From NCBI GenBank assembly GCA_030440445.1, contig CP098528.1, positions 3,906,001 to 3,970,000 on the forward strand: DNA of 64,000 bases, given 5' to 3'. Of the stretch, positions 17,842-27,541 are shown piece after piece. Every line of letters begins with the position of its first letter. Positions within the stretch are counted from its first letter, which is position 1. The notes beneath the pieces are model-generated. The model searched no databases. It saw nothing but the letters and a program-made list of their open reading frames with translations, and was not told where the DNA came from. The DNA comes from Halomonas sp. KG2. GTDB lineage: Bacteria > Pseudomonadota > Gammaproteobacteria > Pseudomonadales > Halomonadaceae. The position numbers were made by a program, and so were the translations under genes.

Positions 17842-18837
17842 ATGAAACTCGCGCTTATCGGCGCTGGGCGCATCGGCAAAGTGCATGCCCAGGCCATTTA
17901 TTCACACCCCAACGTGACGCTGGTTGCCGTGGCTGATTTTCATCAGCCTGCCGCAGAAGCTCTGGCCAAGCAGTACGCTAGCCGAGCAGCCTCTGTGGAT
18001 GAAATCTTCGCAGATGATGAGATTGATGCCGTGCTGATCGCCTCAAGCACACCTACTCATGCGGAGTATCTGGAGCGTGCCGCCCGTGCAGGCAAGGCGG
18101 TTCTGTGCGAGAAACCTATCGCCCTGGATTTAGCGCGCACGCGCGATGCCCTACAGGTACTTAGCGAACACCCGGTGACCTGTGCGTTAGGCTTTAACCG
18201 TCGCCACGACCCACAGTTTGCAGCATTGAAAAAAGCGATTACCGAAGGGCGTATTGGCGCACTTGAAACGCTGACGATTATTAGCCGCGACCCCTCTCCC
18301 CCGCCTGCTGAGTATGTGGCTGAATCCGGCGGTCTGTTCCGCGACATGATGATTCATGATCTTGATATGGCTCGCTGGTTGCTTGATGAGCCTATTGAAA
18401 GTGTCTTTGCCGTCGGTAGTAGCATCATTGACCCAGCGATTGGTGAAGCAGGTGATGTGGATACCGCCATGGTCACCCTGACCACCGCCAGTGGCAAGCT
18501 TTGCCAAATCAGCAACTCACGGCGCGCCTGCTACGGCTATGATCAGCGTATCGAAGCCTTTGGCAGCCAAGGCATGCTGCAAGCCCAGAACGAGAGCGAT
18601 ACCCGGCTGCGTTTTACGGGTGAAGCAGGCCAAGTGGAAGACAAACCCAAGTGGTTCTTCCTGGAGCGCTACGCCCAAGCCTACCAACTTGAAATTGGCG
18701 ACTTTGTCGCCGCCTGGCAAGAGAAGCGTGCGCCACTCGCCGGTGCCCAAGATGGCCTAGAGGCGTTGCGCTTAGCCGATGCAGCGGAGCTTTCATTGCG
18801 TGAAGGTCGCAAAATTGTGCTCGACGCCTCGGCCTAA
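17842..18837 (+). CDS. iolG: Inositol 2-dehydrogenase IolG
   Basis: A 331-residue Gfo/Idh/MocA enzyme that oxidises myo-inositol to 2-keto-myo-inositol (scyllo-inosose) with NAD+. The Rossmann motif is 'LIGAGRIGKVHAQAI'; the catalytic Lys is in 'LCEKPIALD'; the substrate site includes 'FNRRHDP' and 'MMIHDLDMARWLLDEP', typical of true IolG. The start at 17842 follows caggag; the frame extends further upstream but only into the end of iolR. It lies 37 bp after iolR and 86 bp before iolB, presumably in one transcript. Confidence 0.95.
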   Translation: MKLALIGAGRIGKVHAQAIYSHPNVTLVAVADFHQPAAEALAKQYASRAASVDEIFADDEIDAVLIASSTPTHAEYLERAARAGKAVLCEKPIALDLARTRDALQVLSEHPVTCALGFNRRHDPQFAALKKAITEGRIGALETLTIISRDPSPPPAEYVAESGGLFRDMMIHDLDMARWLLDEPIESVFAVGSSIIDPAIGEAGDVDTAMVTLTTASGKLCQISNSRRACYGYDQRIEAFGSQGMLQAQNESDTRLRFTGEAGQVEDKPKWFFLERYAQAYQLEIGDFVAAWQEKRAPLAGAQDGLEALRLADAAELSLREGRKIVLDASA

Positions 18838-18923
18838 ACAGACGCAAACGGGTCTGTGTAGACCTTTCATATCGACAACGACTAGCTGCCAACCGAGCAG
18901 CTAGCCATCAGAAGGAGCGATAT

Positions 18924-19727
18924 ATGGCTTCACTACTGGTACGCCCCACCGCCCCAGATGCCCAAGGCACCGTGATTGACGTTACCCCTGAATCGGCTGG
19001 CTGGACGCACGTTGGCTTTCGGGTGCATAAACTCACCAAGGGCCAGCGCCTGGAGGCCAGCAGCGATAACCAGGAAGTCTGCCTGGTGCTGCTCACCGGG
19101 CGGGCCACAGTGACCTGCGGCGAGCACCGCTTTGAAGACATCGGCAAGCGCATGGATATCTTTGAGCAGATCCCTCCCTACGCGGTTTATCTGCCTGACC
19201 ATGTTAGCTACGCGGTGGAAGCGACCACAGACTTAGAGCTAGCGGTGTGCGCTGCCCCTGGGCATGGCAATCACGCCCCAAGGCTGATTTCCCCCGATAA
19301 CATCAAGCAGAGCACCCGTGGCCAGGGCACTAATACCCGCCACGTACACGATATTCTGCCGGAAAGCGAGCCCGCCGATAGCCTACTAGTGGTTGAGGTA
19401 TTCACACCTGCGGGTAACTGGTCTAGCTACCCGCCACATAAACACGATGTGGATAACTTACCCCACGAATCCTACCTGGAAGAAACCTACTACCACCGGA
19501 TTAACCCTGAACAAGGGTTCGCCTTTCAGCGCGTTTACACAGATGACAGAAGCCTTGACGAAACCATGGCAGTAGAGAACGGTTGCTGCGTGTTGGTACC
19601 CAAGGGCTACCACCCTGTGGGCGCTTCTCATGGCTACTCGCTCTACTACTTAAATGTCATGGCGGGGCCCAAGCGGGCATGGAAATTTCACAACGACCCC
19701 GACCATGAGTGGTTAATGAACGTGTGA
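18924..19727 (+). CDS. iolB: 5-Deoxy-glucuronate isomerase IolB
   Basis: A 267-residue cupin-type isomerase that converts 5-deoxy-D-glucuronate to 5-dehydro-2-deoxy-D-gluconate, the IolC substrate. Distinctive stretches are 'WTHVGFRVHKLTKGQ', 'NWSSYPPHKHDVDN' with the metal-binding His residues, 'LEETYYHRINPEQGFAFQRVYTDD' and 'PKGYHPVGASHGYSLYYLNVMAGP'. The length matches the family. The ribosome site aaggag precedes the ATG. A strong terminator follows 49 bp after the stop, closing the iolR-iolG-iolB unit. Confidence 0.97.
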   Translation: MASLLVRPTAPDAQGTVIDVTPESAGWTHVGFRVHKLTKGQRLEASSDNQEVCLVLLTGRATVTCGEHRFEDIGKRMDIFEQIPPYAVYLPDHVSYAVEATTDLELAVCAAPGHGNHAPRLISPDNIKQSTRGQGTNTRHVHDILPESEPADSLLVVEVFTPAGNWSSYPPHKHDVDNLPHESYLEETYYHRINPEQGFAFQRVYTDDRSLDETMAVENGCCVLVPKGYHPVGASHGYSLYYLNVMAGPKRAWKFHNDPDHEWLMNV

Positions 19728-19775
19728 TAGGCCGACACTTCGCCCGCTAACGTTTATTGGATGCTATGCTATCTT

Positions 19776-19798
19776 GCCCCGCTTCTGCGGGGCTTTTT
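19776..19798 (+). terminator. Rho-independent terminator after iolB
   Basis: GCCCCGC (19776-19782) and GCGGGGC (19787-19793) form a perfect 7-bp stem with a TTCT loop, followed by TTTTT. It ends the iolR-iolG-iolB transcript before the TauE-type gene. Confidence 0.93.
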
Positions 19799-19840
19799 AT
19801 TGACCACTGACATCCGAGAACTGATAACCAAGAGAGGCGT

Positions 19841-20584
19841 ATGCTCCCCGACTACTCCGTGATCGCCTGGCTGCTGATCGCATTTTCCGTTTACCTAACC
19901 GGCGTTTCAAAAGGCGGTTTTGCGGGTGGTTTCGGCACGCTCTCGGTGCCACTCATGGCGCTGGCCATCAGCCCCACCCAAGCGGCAGGTCTGCTGCTAC
20001 CGCTGCTGCTGGTGATGGACGTGTTTGCGGTGAAGGCGTGGTGGGGCAAGCAGGACGCCACTGAAGTCTGGCGCTTTGTGCCGGGCCTGTTTATCGGCGT
20101 GACGGTGGGCACGCTACTGTTTGGCAGCTTGAGCGAACAGAGCTTACGTCTGACGCTCGGCGTTATCACCTTGCTGTTCGCCGCTTACATGCTGCTTAAG
20201 CCCGTTGCCAAGCAACCGATCTCCACCCGCTGGGCACTGCCAGCGGCAAGTGTCTGCGGCTTTACTAGCTTTATGGCCCATGCGGGCGCGCCGCCGCTAA
20301 ACGTTTATCTCCTGCCGCGCAAACTATCGAAAGAGAGCTTTATTGCCACTTGCGCGGTGACCTTTGCCGTAGTCAACGCGATCAAACTAGCGCCGTATAT
20401 GTGGCTGGGTGAAATCAATGTCACCAGCGCCTGGGCGTCGTTGCTGTTGGTACCCGTCGCTTGGATCGGCGTGCGCAACGGGCTGTGGCTGCAAAGCCGC
20501 GTCAACGAAGCGCTATTTTACCGCCTCGTGATCCTGGCCATGTTCCTGGTGGGAATCAACCTAGTCTGGCAAGCGGTCAGCTAG
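19841..20584 (+). CDS. TauE/SafE (TSUP) family membrane permease
   Basis: A 247-residue protein with about eight hydrophobic segments in the two-fold TSUP layout. The family motif 'GVSKGGFAGGFGTLSVPLMAL' opens the first half and 'SVCGFTSFMAHAGAPPLNVYLLPRKL' the second. TSUP proteins export organosulfur or sulfite-like anions, or take up small carboxylates; the substrate here is unknown. It is transcribed alone after the iolB terminator and converges with the DMT transporter gene 7 bp away. Confidence 0.9.
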   Translation: MLPDYSVIAWLLIAFSVYLTGVSKGGFAGGFGTLSVPLMALAISPTQAAGLLLPLLLVMDVFAVKAWWGKQDATEVWRFVPGLFIGVTVGTLLFGSLSEQSLRLTLGVITLLFAAYMLLKPVAKQPISTRWALPAASVCGFTSFMAHAGAPPLNVYLLPRKLSKESFIATCAVTFAVVNAIKLAPYMWLGEINVTSAWASLLLVPVAWIGVRNGLWLQSRVNEALFYRLVILAMFLVGINLVWQAVS

Positions 20585-20591
20585 CGCGTGC

Positions 20592-21485
20592 TTAAAGTGC
20601 CACCAGCAGCAGCCCACTTAACATGATCAATGTACCAGCAGCTTTTGCCGTCGATGCAGGCTCTTTTAGCCACAGCACACCCATTAATACCCCCACCGGA
20701 ATAGAGAGCTGGCGCAGCGCCACGACGTAACTCACTTCGTCGGTTAGTGCCAGGGCCATGAGTACCAAGCCATACGTGCAGGTCATCATCAGCCCTGTGA
20801 CGACCAGCATCACCAGGCCTTGCTGGCGGATGGCGGGCAACCGGCGACGCTCCGTGGGTAGCAGCATCAGCAGAGGAATCGCCCAGGTTAAGGTCATCAC
20901 TGCTTGTAACACCATAAACACCGCGCCGGCGGTTAAACTGCTATGACCGGCTAGCTGCATCAACGCCAGTGCCTGCTTATCTATCAGCGAATAGCCCACC
21001 GTGCCTGCGGCTGCCAACAGTGCAAACCCCATGGCTGGTGTTAAATAGGTCGATAGCCTGCGCGCCTCTGGGTGGCTTAGCGGCAGGCAGAGTGCCCCCG
21101 CCACCACCAAGGCCATGCCAATGCCATCCGCCACATCCAACGCACGGTTGCCGAGCAGCGCAATGGATACGAGCGGCACAAGCACCACCGGCAGCGCCCG
21201 AGCGATGGGATAGAGAACGCTGACTTCCCCACGTGCATAAGCCCAGGCTAAGCCACCCATATAGAGCATTTGGCACAGCCCTGACAGCGCCAGCCATCCC
21301 CAAAATGCATTGGGTAGCGCCGCTAATGATGGCCCAAGCCACACTAGCGGCAGCAACAACGCACCGCCTGACCCGTAAGCCAAGGCAAAAAAGGCCAGCG
21401 ACGGCGCATTGCGCTTACCCAGCACGTTCCACCCAGCATGCATACACACCGAAAACAGTACTAACGCCAGTGCGGCTGGACTCAA
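20592..21485 (-). CDS. EamA/DMT superfamily transporter linked to phosphonate genes
   Basis: A 297-residue membrane protein with about ten hydrophobic segments in two EamA repeats ('[22 protein letters not shown]', 'AIPLLMLLP', '[24 protein letters not shown]'). The start codon appears to be TTG at 21485, overlapping the phnX TGA by four bases; the next in-frame ATG would delete the first membrane segment. This coupling suggests a role in the aminoethylphosphonate pathway, perhaps moving a product such as alanine or an intermediate, but nothing in the sequence defines the substrate. Confidence 0.85.
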   Translation of the reverse strand: MSPAALALVLFSVCMHAGWNVLGKRNAPSLAFFALAYGSGGALLLPLVWLGPSLAALPNAFWGWLALSGLCQMLYMGGLAWAYARGEVSVLYPIARALPVVLVPLVSIALLGNRALDVADGIGMALVVAGALCLPLSHPEARRLSTYLTPAMGFALLAAAGTVGYSLIDKQALALMQLAGHSSLTAGAVFMVLQAVMTLTWAIPLLMLLPTERRRLPAIRQQGLVMLVVTGLMMTCTYGLVLMALALTDEVSYVVALRQLSIPVGVLMGVLWLKEPASTAKAAGTLIMLSGLLLVAL

Positions 21486-22300
21486 GGCCGCTCTCCTCGC
21501 TGTAAACGGACATTAATGGCATCCACAACGCTTGGCAGTTCGGCGATAGTGGCAATGCTGTAGTGCGGTTTTGAGGGAGCAAACTGTGCGGCTACTCGTT
21601 CGTGGGCGGCATGACGCTCGTTATCGCTTAGCGCTTGATACTGATCATAACTCAGCCCCAAGGCGTTGCCTGAGCAAGTGAGTGCGACCGTCCACATTCC
21701 TGCACTGCGCCCTTCAAGTAGTCCGGGGGCGGTATCGTCCACCTTAATACAGGCAGCAACATCACTGATGCCTAACGCAATGACATTGGCCAGCGCCTGG
21801 GCGGGGTGTGGGCGACCGTTGGGTACCTCATCGGTGGCCACCACATGATCCACCTTCAGGCCATTATCGGCGGCTAGCGCCACCACCTTTTCCATCACCA
21901 CGGCCGGATAGCCGGAGCACGAACCGATCTTTAGCCCCTGCCCTCGCAACCAAGTGAGCGTATCCAGCGCCCCAGGAATCACCGCCGAATGATCGGCAAT
22001 TTTGGCGATCTGCAGCGGCATAAAGCGTTCATAAAGCGCCGTCACATCGGCATCAGTCGGCAGGTGGCCGACTGCTTGGAGAAAGCGCTCGGCTATCTCA
22101 GGCTGATTGCACAGCGTGTGGATATGATCCCATTTGCCCATGCCCATCGGGCCGCGTGCTTCTTCTAGGCTGATCGCCACACCCAGTTCGGCAAAGGCTT
22201 CGACAAATATCTGGGTCGGGGCGAAGGAGCCAAAATCGACCAGCGTACCCGCCCAGTCACAAATCACCGCCTGTAGGCATTGAGGAGATTGATAGTGCAT
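21482..22300 (-). CDS. phnX: Phosphonoacetaldehyde hydrolase (phosphonatase)
   Basis: A 272-residue HAD-fold hydrolase that splits phosphonoacetaldehyde to acetaldehyde and phosphate. The nucleophile Asp is in '[14 protein letters not shown]', where the Ala-Gly pair after Asp-Trp is typical of phosphonatase. The Schiff-base Lys region is in '[11 protein letters not shown]'. '[23 protein letters not shown]' is HAD motif IV. It overlaps phnW by a single base (TGATG) and the downstream transporter gene by four, indicating tight coupling. Confidence 0.96.
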   Translation of the reverse strand: MHYQSPQCLQAVICDWAGTLVDFGSFAPTQIFVEAFAELGVAISLEEARGPMGMGKWDHIHTLCNQPEIAERFLQAVGHLPTDADVTALYERFMPLQIAKIADHSAVIPGALDTLTWLRGQGLKIGSCSGYPAVVMEKVVALAADNGLKVDHVVATDEVPNGRPHPAQALANVIALGISDVAACIKVDDTAPGLLEGRSAGMWTVALTCSGNALGLSYDQYQALSDNERHAAHERVAAQFAPSKPHYSIATIAELPSVVDAINVRLQRGERP

Positions 22301-23436
22301 CAGGCACTCCTTGATTCAGTGAAGAGAGAAACATTCATATCCGTTAGGGCGTCTTGAATAACGCTGAGTAACTGCTCAATTACCGCCACATCCAATTGGC
22401 CAATACAGCCGATGCGAAAACTGTCGACGTCAGTTAACTTGCCCGGATAGATCAAAAAGCCACGCGCCTTCAGCGCTGCATAGAACGTCTTAAATTCAAA
22501 CGCAGGGTCGCTAGGGCTCAAAAAGGTGGTGATGATCGGCGATAGCCACTCATCTTCTAAAAGCGTGCTGAAACCTAACGCCCGCATGCCTTTTACCAGC
22601 ACATTACGGTTATGGGTATAGCGTGCGCAGCGCCCCGTCACACCACCCTCTTCCCGATGCTGGGCAAGCGCCGCTTGAAAGGCCACCACCGTATGCGTGG
22701 GCGGGGTAAATCGCCACTGGCCGGTGCGTTCCATGTAGTCCCACTGGCCGTGTAAATCTAGGCTCAGCGAGTGGGCGCGCCCCTTACCAGCAGCAAGTAG
22801 CGTCTGGCGAATGATCACAAAACCAAAACCCGGTACGCCTTCGATGCACTTATTGGCTGAGGAAATCAGCACATCAATAGGCGTTGTTGTCAGACTGATC
22901 GGTATGCCTCCAAACGAGCTCATGGCGTCCACGATCAACGTTTTTCCGTGAGCGCGTACCACCTCAGCGATGGCTTCCAGCGGGTTCAAAATGCCGGAGC
23001 TGGTTTCGCAGTGAACTAGGAACACTGCGGTAATTTCAGCATCTTGCTGTAGCAGTGCCGCCACTTCGTCGGGTTGCGGTGGTAGGTAGTCACCTTTGTC
23101 CAGCGTCACATAACGGCGGCCCATCATATCGAGCAGTTGAGCAGCCCGCTTGCCGTAAGCGCCGTTCATTAACACCAACACCTTGCCGTCGGGGTCGGTT
23201 GCGCAGGCCAGCGCACTTTCAACGGCGAACGTGCCGCTGCCTTGCATCGGCACGCAGGCATAGACGTCGCTTGTCGCCTCGGCCATGGCAAGCAGTTGCG
23301 CACGCACATCGGCAGTGACGCGATTAAAGTCGTCATCCCAGGAGCCCCAGTCCTGCAACATGGCTGCTTTGGTCGCGTGGGAGGTGGTTAGTGGCCCTGG
23401 GGTTAAGAGATAAGGCACTTGTGAATGATTCATCAT
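22300..23436 (-). CDS. phnW: 2-Aminoethylphosphonate:pyruvate transaminase
   Basis: A 378-residue PLP enzyme, fold type I, that transfers the amino group of 2-aminoethylphosphonate to pyruvate, giving phosphonoacetaldehyde (for PhnX) and alanine. Marks: '[25 protein letters not shown]' at the N-terminus, '[14 protein letters not shown]', and the PLP Lys in '[17 protein letters not shown]'. It begins ATGATG only 2 bp from an operator-like palindrome with no purine-rich ribosome site between, and a TATAAT-like element lies just beyond, so the mRNA leader may be extremely short. Confidence 0.96.
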   Translation of the reverse strand: MMNHSQVPYLLTPGPLTTSHATKAAMLQDWGSWDDDFNRVTADVRAQLLAMAEATSDVYACVPMQGSGTFAVESALACATDPDGKVLVLMNGAYGKRAAQLLDMMGRRYVTLDKGDYLPPQPDEVAALLQQDAEITAVFLVHCETSSGILNPLEAIAEVVRAHGKTLIVDAMSSFGGIPISLTTTPIDVLISSANKCIEGVPGFGFVIIRQTLLAAGKGRAHSLSLDLHGQWDYMERTGQWRFTPPTHTVVAFQAALAQHREEGGVTGRCARYTHNRNVLVKGMRALGFSTLLEDEWLSPIITTFLSPSDPAFEFKTFYAALKARGFLIYPGKLTDVDSFRIGCIGQLDVAVIEQLLSVIQDALTDMNVSLFTESRSA

Positions 23437-23438
23437 TT

Positions 23439-23450
23439 TGGTCTATACCA
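23439..23450. promoter_or_regulatory. PhnR operator candidate upstream of phnW
   Basis: TGGTCTATACCA, a quasi-palindrome of the GntR/HutC type, is 2 bp upstream of the phnW start codon. On the minus strand a TATAAT-like hexamer lies next to it (complement of 23452-23457), so a bound repressor would block transcription start. The same 12-mer, in the opposite orientation, lies upstream of phnS. Confidence 0.65.
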
Positions 23451-23489
23451 GATTATAAGCACACATTAGCCGCTGGCGTAGCGGGCTGT

Positions 23490-25184
23490 TTAGCCCGCCT
23501 GACGCCAACGCTGAGCGTTGTTTAAGAGAACGTGGGTAAGCGCAGTGTGGAGCAGTTTAACCACCAGCGAGGTCAGGAAAATCAGCACAGCCATGGCCGC
23601 GGCGCTAGCAAAATAGCCCGCCTCGTCCAGATGCAGCACCGCCACTGAAGCAAGCCGCGTATCGCTGTTATAGAGGAACACTACCGCAGACACTGTCGTC
23701 ATCGCATTGACGAACAGGTAGACAGAAATATCCAGCACGGCAGGCAGCGATACCGGCAATGTCACGCGGCTAAACGTGGTCCAGAACGGTACTTTTAACG
23801 AGGCCCCCACGGCTTCAAACTCCGGATCGAGCTGTTTCAGCGCAGTGACAGAGGTGAGGTGACACACCGTATAAAAGTGCACAAGCGTGTTGAGCACCAG
23901 AATCGCCATGGTGCCGTAAAGCCAGTTAAGGGGGTTACCTGCCTGGTTGAAAAAGAAGATATAAGCCAGGCCCAGCACCATACCCGGCACCGCCATGGGT
24001 AGCATGGCCATAAAATGCAGGCCTTGGCGCAGCGGGCGATAGCCTTCGCTCTTTTCAATCAGCCACGCATTGAAGAAAATCACCAGCGTACCCACTAACG
24101 CGACGCTAAAGGCCAGTTTGAGGGAGTTAAACCACGCCCCCCAGCCACCGCCGGCTAAGCCCTGAAAGGTGTAATGCTGCAGCGTGAACGACAGGTTATA
24201 GGGCCAAAACTGTATGAGCGAGGCATACACTGCGGTACCAATGACCAGCAGAATAATGCCCGCGACCGAATAGCACAGCAGCGCAAACGTCCAGTCTCGC
24301 AGCGGGCTAGGCGTTGGCTGCCAGGGTACTGCCCGAGCCGAGAGCTGAGCCACTTGGCGTTTCTGTATCCAGCGGTCGACGATGAACGATAGCACTGCAG
24401 GCATCAGAAGAATAACGCTAACCACCGCGCCCATTTGAAAGTTCTGCTGCCCCACCACTTGGCGATACACATCGGTGGCGAGCACACTGAATTGGCCGCC
24501 AATAATTTTCGGCACACCAAAGTCGGTAATCGCCAGCGTAAAGACCACGAACAGACATGAAATCAGCCCGTAACGCACCCCGGGCAGTGTAATCGTCAAA
24601 AATGTACGCCACTTCGGCGTGCCCAGTGCTTCTGCTGCTTCATAGAGGCGTGCATCGCTATTGGTCAATGCAGTGGTTAGCAGCATTAGCGCATGGGGAA
24701 AAATCCAGAAACTCATCCCCATCACAATGCCAATCGGCCCATAAATCGAATGACCTGCCAGCACGTCGCTCAAAAACCCCTGGTTACCAAACAGATAAAC
24801 CAAGCTAATGGCGGGTAGCAACGAGGGTGCCAAAATGGGCAAAATCGCCAACATGCGAAACAGCCGTTTGCCTGGCATGCAGGTACGGGTAATGCCGTAG
24901 GCGCATAAAAAGGCGAGCCCTGCGACGACCACCGTCGTAGTGAACGCAACGCGCAATGAATTGGCGATCGAGTTGACCAGTGCTGGCGTTTGAAAATACT
25001 GCACAAAGTTAGCTAGCCCAATAAAGTCGCCGCTGCGGTCTTGCAGGCTTTTCACCAGCATCGCAAATAGCGGAAACAGCAGGCCGAACACTAACAGCGC
25101 TACAGCCGCTAGCAGCACGATCAGGCGTATCAATGCTTCCAGCGAAGGCGTTGATGCCGTCGCTGAAAATATACTCGCCCTCAT
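23490..25184 (-). CDS. 2-Aminoethylphosphonate ABC transporter permease, fused PhnU-PhnV type
   Basis: A 564-residue protein made of two binding-protein-dependent permease halves, about 12 membrane segments. Each half keeps its EAA loop: 'EAAEALGTPKWRTFLTITLPG' in the first and 'EAVGASLKVPFWTTFSRVTLP' in the second. In other bacteria the same task is done by two proteins (PhnU and PhnV). The start overlaps the end of the ATPase gene by four bases (ATGA). It sits between phnT and phnW, 53 bp from the latter. Confidence 0.92.
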   Translation of the reverse strand: MRASIFSATASTPSLEALIRLIVLLAAVALLVFGLLFPLFAMLVKSLQDRSGDFIGLANFVQYFQTPALVNSIANSLRVAFTTTVVVAGLAFLCAYGITRTCMPGKRLFRMLAILPILAPSLLPAISLVYLFGNQGFLSDVLAGHSIYGPIGIVMGMSFWIFPHALMLLTTALTNSDARLYEAAEALGTPKWRTFLTITLPGVRYGLISCLFVVFTLAITDFGVPKIIGGQFSVLATDVYRQVVGQQNFQMGAVVSVILLMPAVLSFIVDRWIQKRQVAQLSARAVPWQPTPSPLRDWTFALLCYSVAGIILLVIGTAVYASLIQFWPYNLSFTLQHYTFQGLAGGGWGAWFNSLKLAFSVALVGTLVIFFNAWLIEKSEGYRPLRQGLHFMAMLPMAVPGMVLGLAYIFFFNQAGNPLNWLYGTMAILVLNTLVHFYTVCHLTSVTALKQLDPEFEAVGASLKVPFWTTFSRVTLPVSLPAVLDISVYLFVNAMTTVSAVVFLYNSDTRLASVAVLHLDEAGYFASAAAMAVLIFLTSLVVKLLHTALTHVLLNNAQRWRQAG

Positions 25185-26305
25185 GACTGGTTGCTCCCTG
25201 CCGGATATAAGCGGGCAGCATCGGCAGGCAAATGGACACCTAAAGTTTGTCCTAGCTGTAATCCTAGTGTGGCGCTATCACGGCTGGGAACATCAGCCAG
25301 CAACCATTGTTCGGTATTGTTAAGACGCAGCGATACCCGCTGAAACGCACCTAAAAACTCAATGCCCATGACATCACCGCTCAGCCCGGTGGTGCTGGCA
25401 CTAAGCGCTACCGCCTCGGGGCGAATGGCCAGTTGAGCTGCTTGGTCTTTCACGTAGGCGTGCGGCAGACAAGGGCATGAAATAGTGCCCAGCAACGCGT
25501 GGTTATTCGCCTGTGCGGTCACCTCTAGAAAGTTCATGGTGCCGATAAATGACGCCACAAAAGCGCTAGCGGGCTGGTGGTAGATCTCGGCAGGCGTGCC
25601 CACTTGTTCGATCACCCCGTGGTTCATCACTACGATACGATCAGCCATGGTGAGTGCTTCTTCTTGATCGTGGGTCACCATAATGGTGGTCACGCCAAGG
25701 CGCGCCTGTAGGGCTTTGATCTGATGCCGCAAATGGCCGCGCACCCTCGCATCCAGCGCTGAGAGCGGTTCATCAAGTAGTAACAGGCCGGGCTCAGTAG
25801 CCAGCGCCCGCGCCAACGCAACCCGCTGCTGCTGCCCACCAGAAAGCGCGGCAGGATATTTATGCTCGCTACCGCTAAGATCAACCAGCGCAAGTAACTC
25901 CGCCACGCGGGCATCAATCATCGCTCGATCACTGCGACGGTTGCGTAACCCGTAGGCAACGTTGTCGAACACCGTCAGATTGGGAAACAGCGCATAAGAT
26001 TGGAACACGATGCCAAAATCCCGCGCCTGCGGGGGCAGCGTGGAAATATCCTTGCCGCGCTGAATTAAGCTACCTGCTGTTTGCTGAGCTAGGCCTGCAA
26101 TAGTGCGCAACAGGGTTGTTTTGCCACAGCCAGAAGGCCCTAAAAAGCATACAAACTCGCCCTCCTGAATCTGTAGTGCAATGTTGTCCAGCGCGGTAAA
26201 GCTACCGAAGCGCTTGGTGACACCATCTATGCTTAGGTGCTCAGAGGATGAGAGGGGTTTCGCCGCCGAGTGAGCCGTCAGCGGCGATGTCAGTGTGGTC
26301 TGCAT
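25181..26305 (-). CDS. phnT: 2-Aminoethylphosphonate ABC transporter ATP-binding protein
   Basis: A 374-residue ATPase of the Fe3+/spermidine/phosphonate class: Walker A 'GPSGCGKTT', 'LSGGQQQR' signature, Walker B '[12 protein letters not shown]', switch 'VTHDQ', and a C-terminal TOBE-type domain ('[10 protein letters not shown]'). The frame continues 44 codons upstream into the phnS coding sequence; ATG 26305 is chosen because it follows a ggag at 5-base spacing and leaves the expected short leader before '[13 protein letters not shown]'. It energises the fused permease. Confidence 0.94.
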   Translation of the reverse strand: MQTTLTSPLTAHSAAKPLSSSEHLSIDGVTKRFGSFTALDNIALQIQEGEFVCFLGPSGCGKTTLLRTIAGLAQQTAGSLIQRGKDISTLPPQARDFGIVFQSYALFPNLTVFDNVAYGLRNRRSDRAMIDARVAELLALVDLSGSEHKYPAALSGGQQQRVALARALATEPGLLLLDEPLSALDARVRGHLRHQIKALQARLGVTTIMVTHDQEEALTMADRIVVMNHGVIEQVGTPAEIYHQPASAFVASFIGTMNFLEVTAQANNHALLGTISCPCLPHAYVKDQAAQLAIRPEAVALSASTTGLSGDVMGIEFLGAFQRVSLRLNNTEQWLLADVPSRDSATLGLQLGQTLGVHLPADAARLYPAGSNQS

Positions 26306-26348
26306 AACATCTCCAAGCCCCAGCCTTGGCCGGGGCAGCTGTTCGTGC

Positions 26349-27398
26349 TTACTGTTCGGTTTTGCCGTCGAAGCGGCGCTGCCACTCAGCCAGCACGCGT
26401 TCGCGGTTAACCGCGGCCCACTGGAAGTCGGCATCAATCATGCGATCGGCAATGTCAGCGGGATAGTTTTCAATCGGCTGTGCCACACCGGGATAGGCCA
26501 CCACGGCGTAGCCTTCGTTATAGAGTTCGTTAGCCTCGCGGGAAACGGCCCAATCCATCAGCGTTTGTGCAGCTTCTTGTTTGGCGGTACCCGCAACGAT
26601 GGCGGCAGCTTCCATATCCCAGCCAAGCCCCTCTTCTGGGAAGATCACTTCAATTGGTGCGCCTTGAGATTTTAACCGTGCACCACGGAAGGCAAACGAT
26701 ACACCGACTGCTGCTTCACCGGTGGCCGCCAGGCTGCAAGGAGCAGAGCCGGAGTGGGTGTAACGGGAAATATTGTTATGCAGACGGTCCATATAGTCCC
26801 AGCCCTGCTCTTCGCCCCATAGCTGCATCCAGCTGGCTACATCCAGATAGCCGGTACCGGAGGAGTTAGGGTTAGGCATAATCACATGCCCCTCAAACTC
26901 AGGCTGGGTCAGGTCTTCCCAGGAGGTCGGCATGGGCACGCCCTGACGCTCGCCTTCAATAGTGTTGTAGCAAATGGCCGCGACCCAGGCATCCATGCCT
27001 ACCCACGCTGGGTCTTCACCATCCCGGTAAGCGGCATCAATAAATTTTGGATCAAGGTTTTCAACGCCTGCGGGCGCATAGCGTTCCAACATGCCCTCTT
27101 CTTCAAGCACCAGCAGACTGGTGGCTGCTAAGCCCCAGACGACGTCTGCCTGAGGGTTATCTTTCTCCGCCAGCAAGCGCGCAGTGATCACCCCCGTAGA
27201 ATCTCGCACCCAGTTAATAGTGATATCGGGATGGGCGGCATTGAAGCGTTCGGCATATTTTTGCAGGTCATCTGACTCAACGGCGGTGTACACCGTTAGC
27301 TCAGTGGCGCTAGCCGCAGAAGTGAAGGCAACAGCAGCCGTTGCAAGCAGAGCAGCTGCAATCTGAGTCGGTTGGAACAAACGGCGAGGTTTCAACAT
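26349..27398 (-). CDS. phnS: 2-Aminoethylphosphonate-binding periplasmic protein
   Basis: A 349-residue periplasmic binding protein of the Fe3+/AfuA-like class. The signal peptide (about 31 residues) ends at 'AFTSAASA'. The mature start is 'TELTVYTAVESDDLQKYAERF', followed by 'VWGLAATSLLVLEEEGML' and 'MPNPNSSGTGYLDVASWMQ', a stretch typical of phosphonate-type members. It is the first gene of the phnS-phnT-permease-phnW-phnX group and has an operator candidate 19 bp upstream. gggag precedes the ATG. Confidence 0.92.
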   Translation of the reverse strand: MLKPRRLFQPTQIAAALLATAAVAFTSAASATELTVYTAVESDDLQKYAERFNAAHPDITINWVRDSTGVITARLLAEKDNPQADVVWGLAATSLLVLEEEGMLERYAPAGVENLDPKFIDAAYRDGEDPAWVGMDAWVAAICYNTIEGERQGVPMPTSWEDLTQPEFEGHVIMPNPNSSGTGYLDVASWMQLWGEEQGWDYMDRLHNNISRYTHSGSAPCSLAATGEAAVGVSFAFRGARLKSQGAPIEVIFPEEGLGWDMEAAAIVAGTAKQEAAQTLMDWAVSREANELYNEGYAVVAYPGVAQPIENYPADIADRMIDADFQWAAVNRERVLAEWQRRFDGKTEQ

Positions 27399-27416
27399 GG
27401 TAAGCTCCCAGCGTTT

Positions 27417-27428
27417 TGGTATAGACCA
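27417..27428. promoter_or_regulatory. PhnR operator candidate upstream of phnS
   Basis: TGGTATAGACCA, the exact reverse complement of the element before phnW, lies 19 bp upstream of the phnS start. GntR/HutC regulators commonly bind short palindromes of the form GT-N-TA-N-AC, so PhnR encoded 100 bp away is the obvious ligand. Confidence 0.7.
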
Positions 27429-27541
27429 GAAGTTTGCCGTCGTTAGATGACAGTGCGATGACGCTTGTTTGACTGATTTTTTAAGTTGTTATGTACGCGT
27501 ATGGATGGGATCTCGTGAGCGCCCTTGTCTCCGTCACCCTG

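Noticed and set aside
26306..26437. N-terminal extension of the phnT frame
   Set aside because: It lies inside the phnS coding sequence on the same strand; ATG 26305 has a proper ribosome site and the expected family start.
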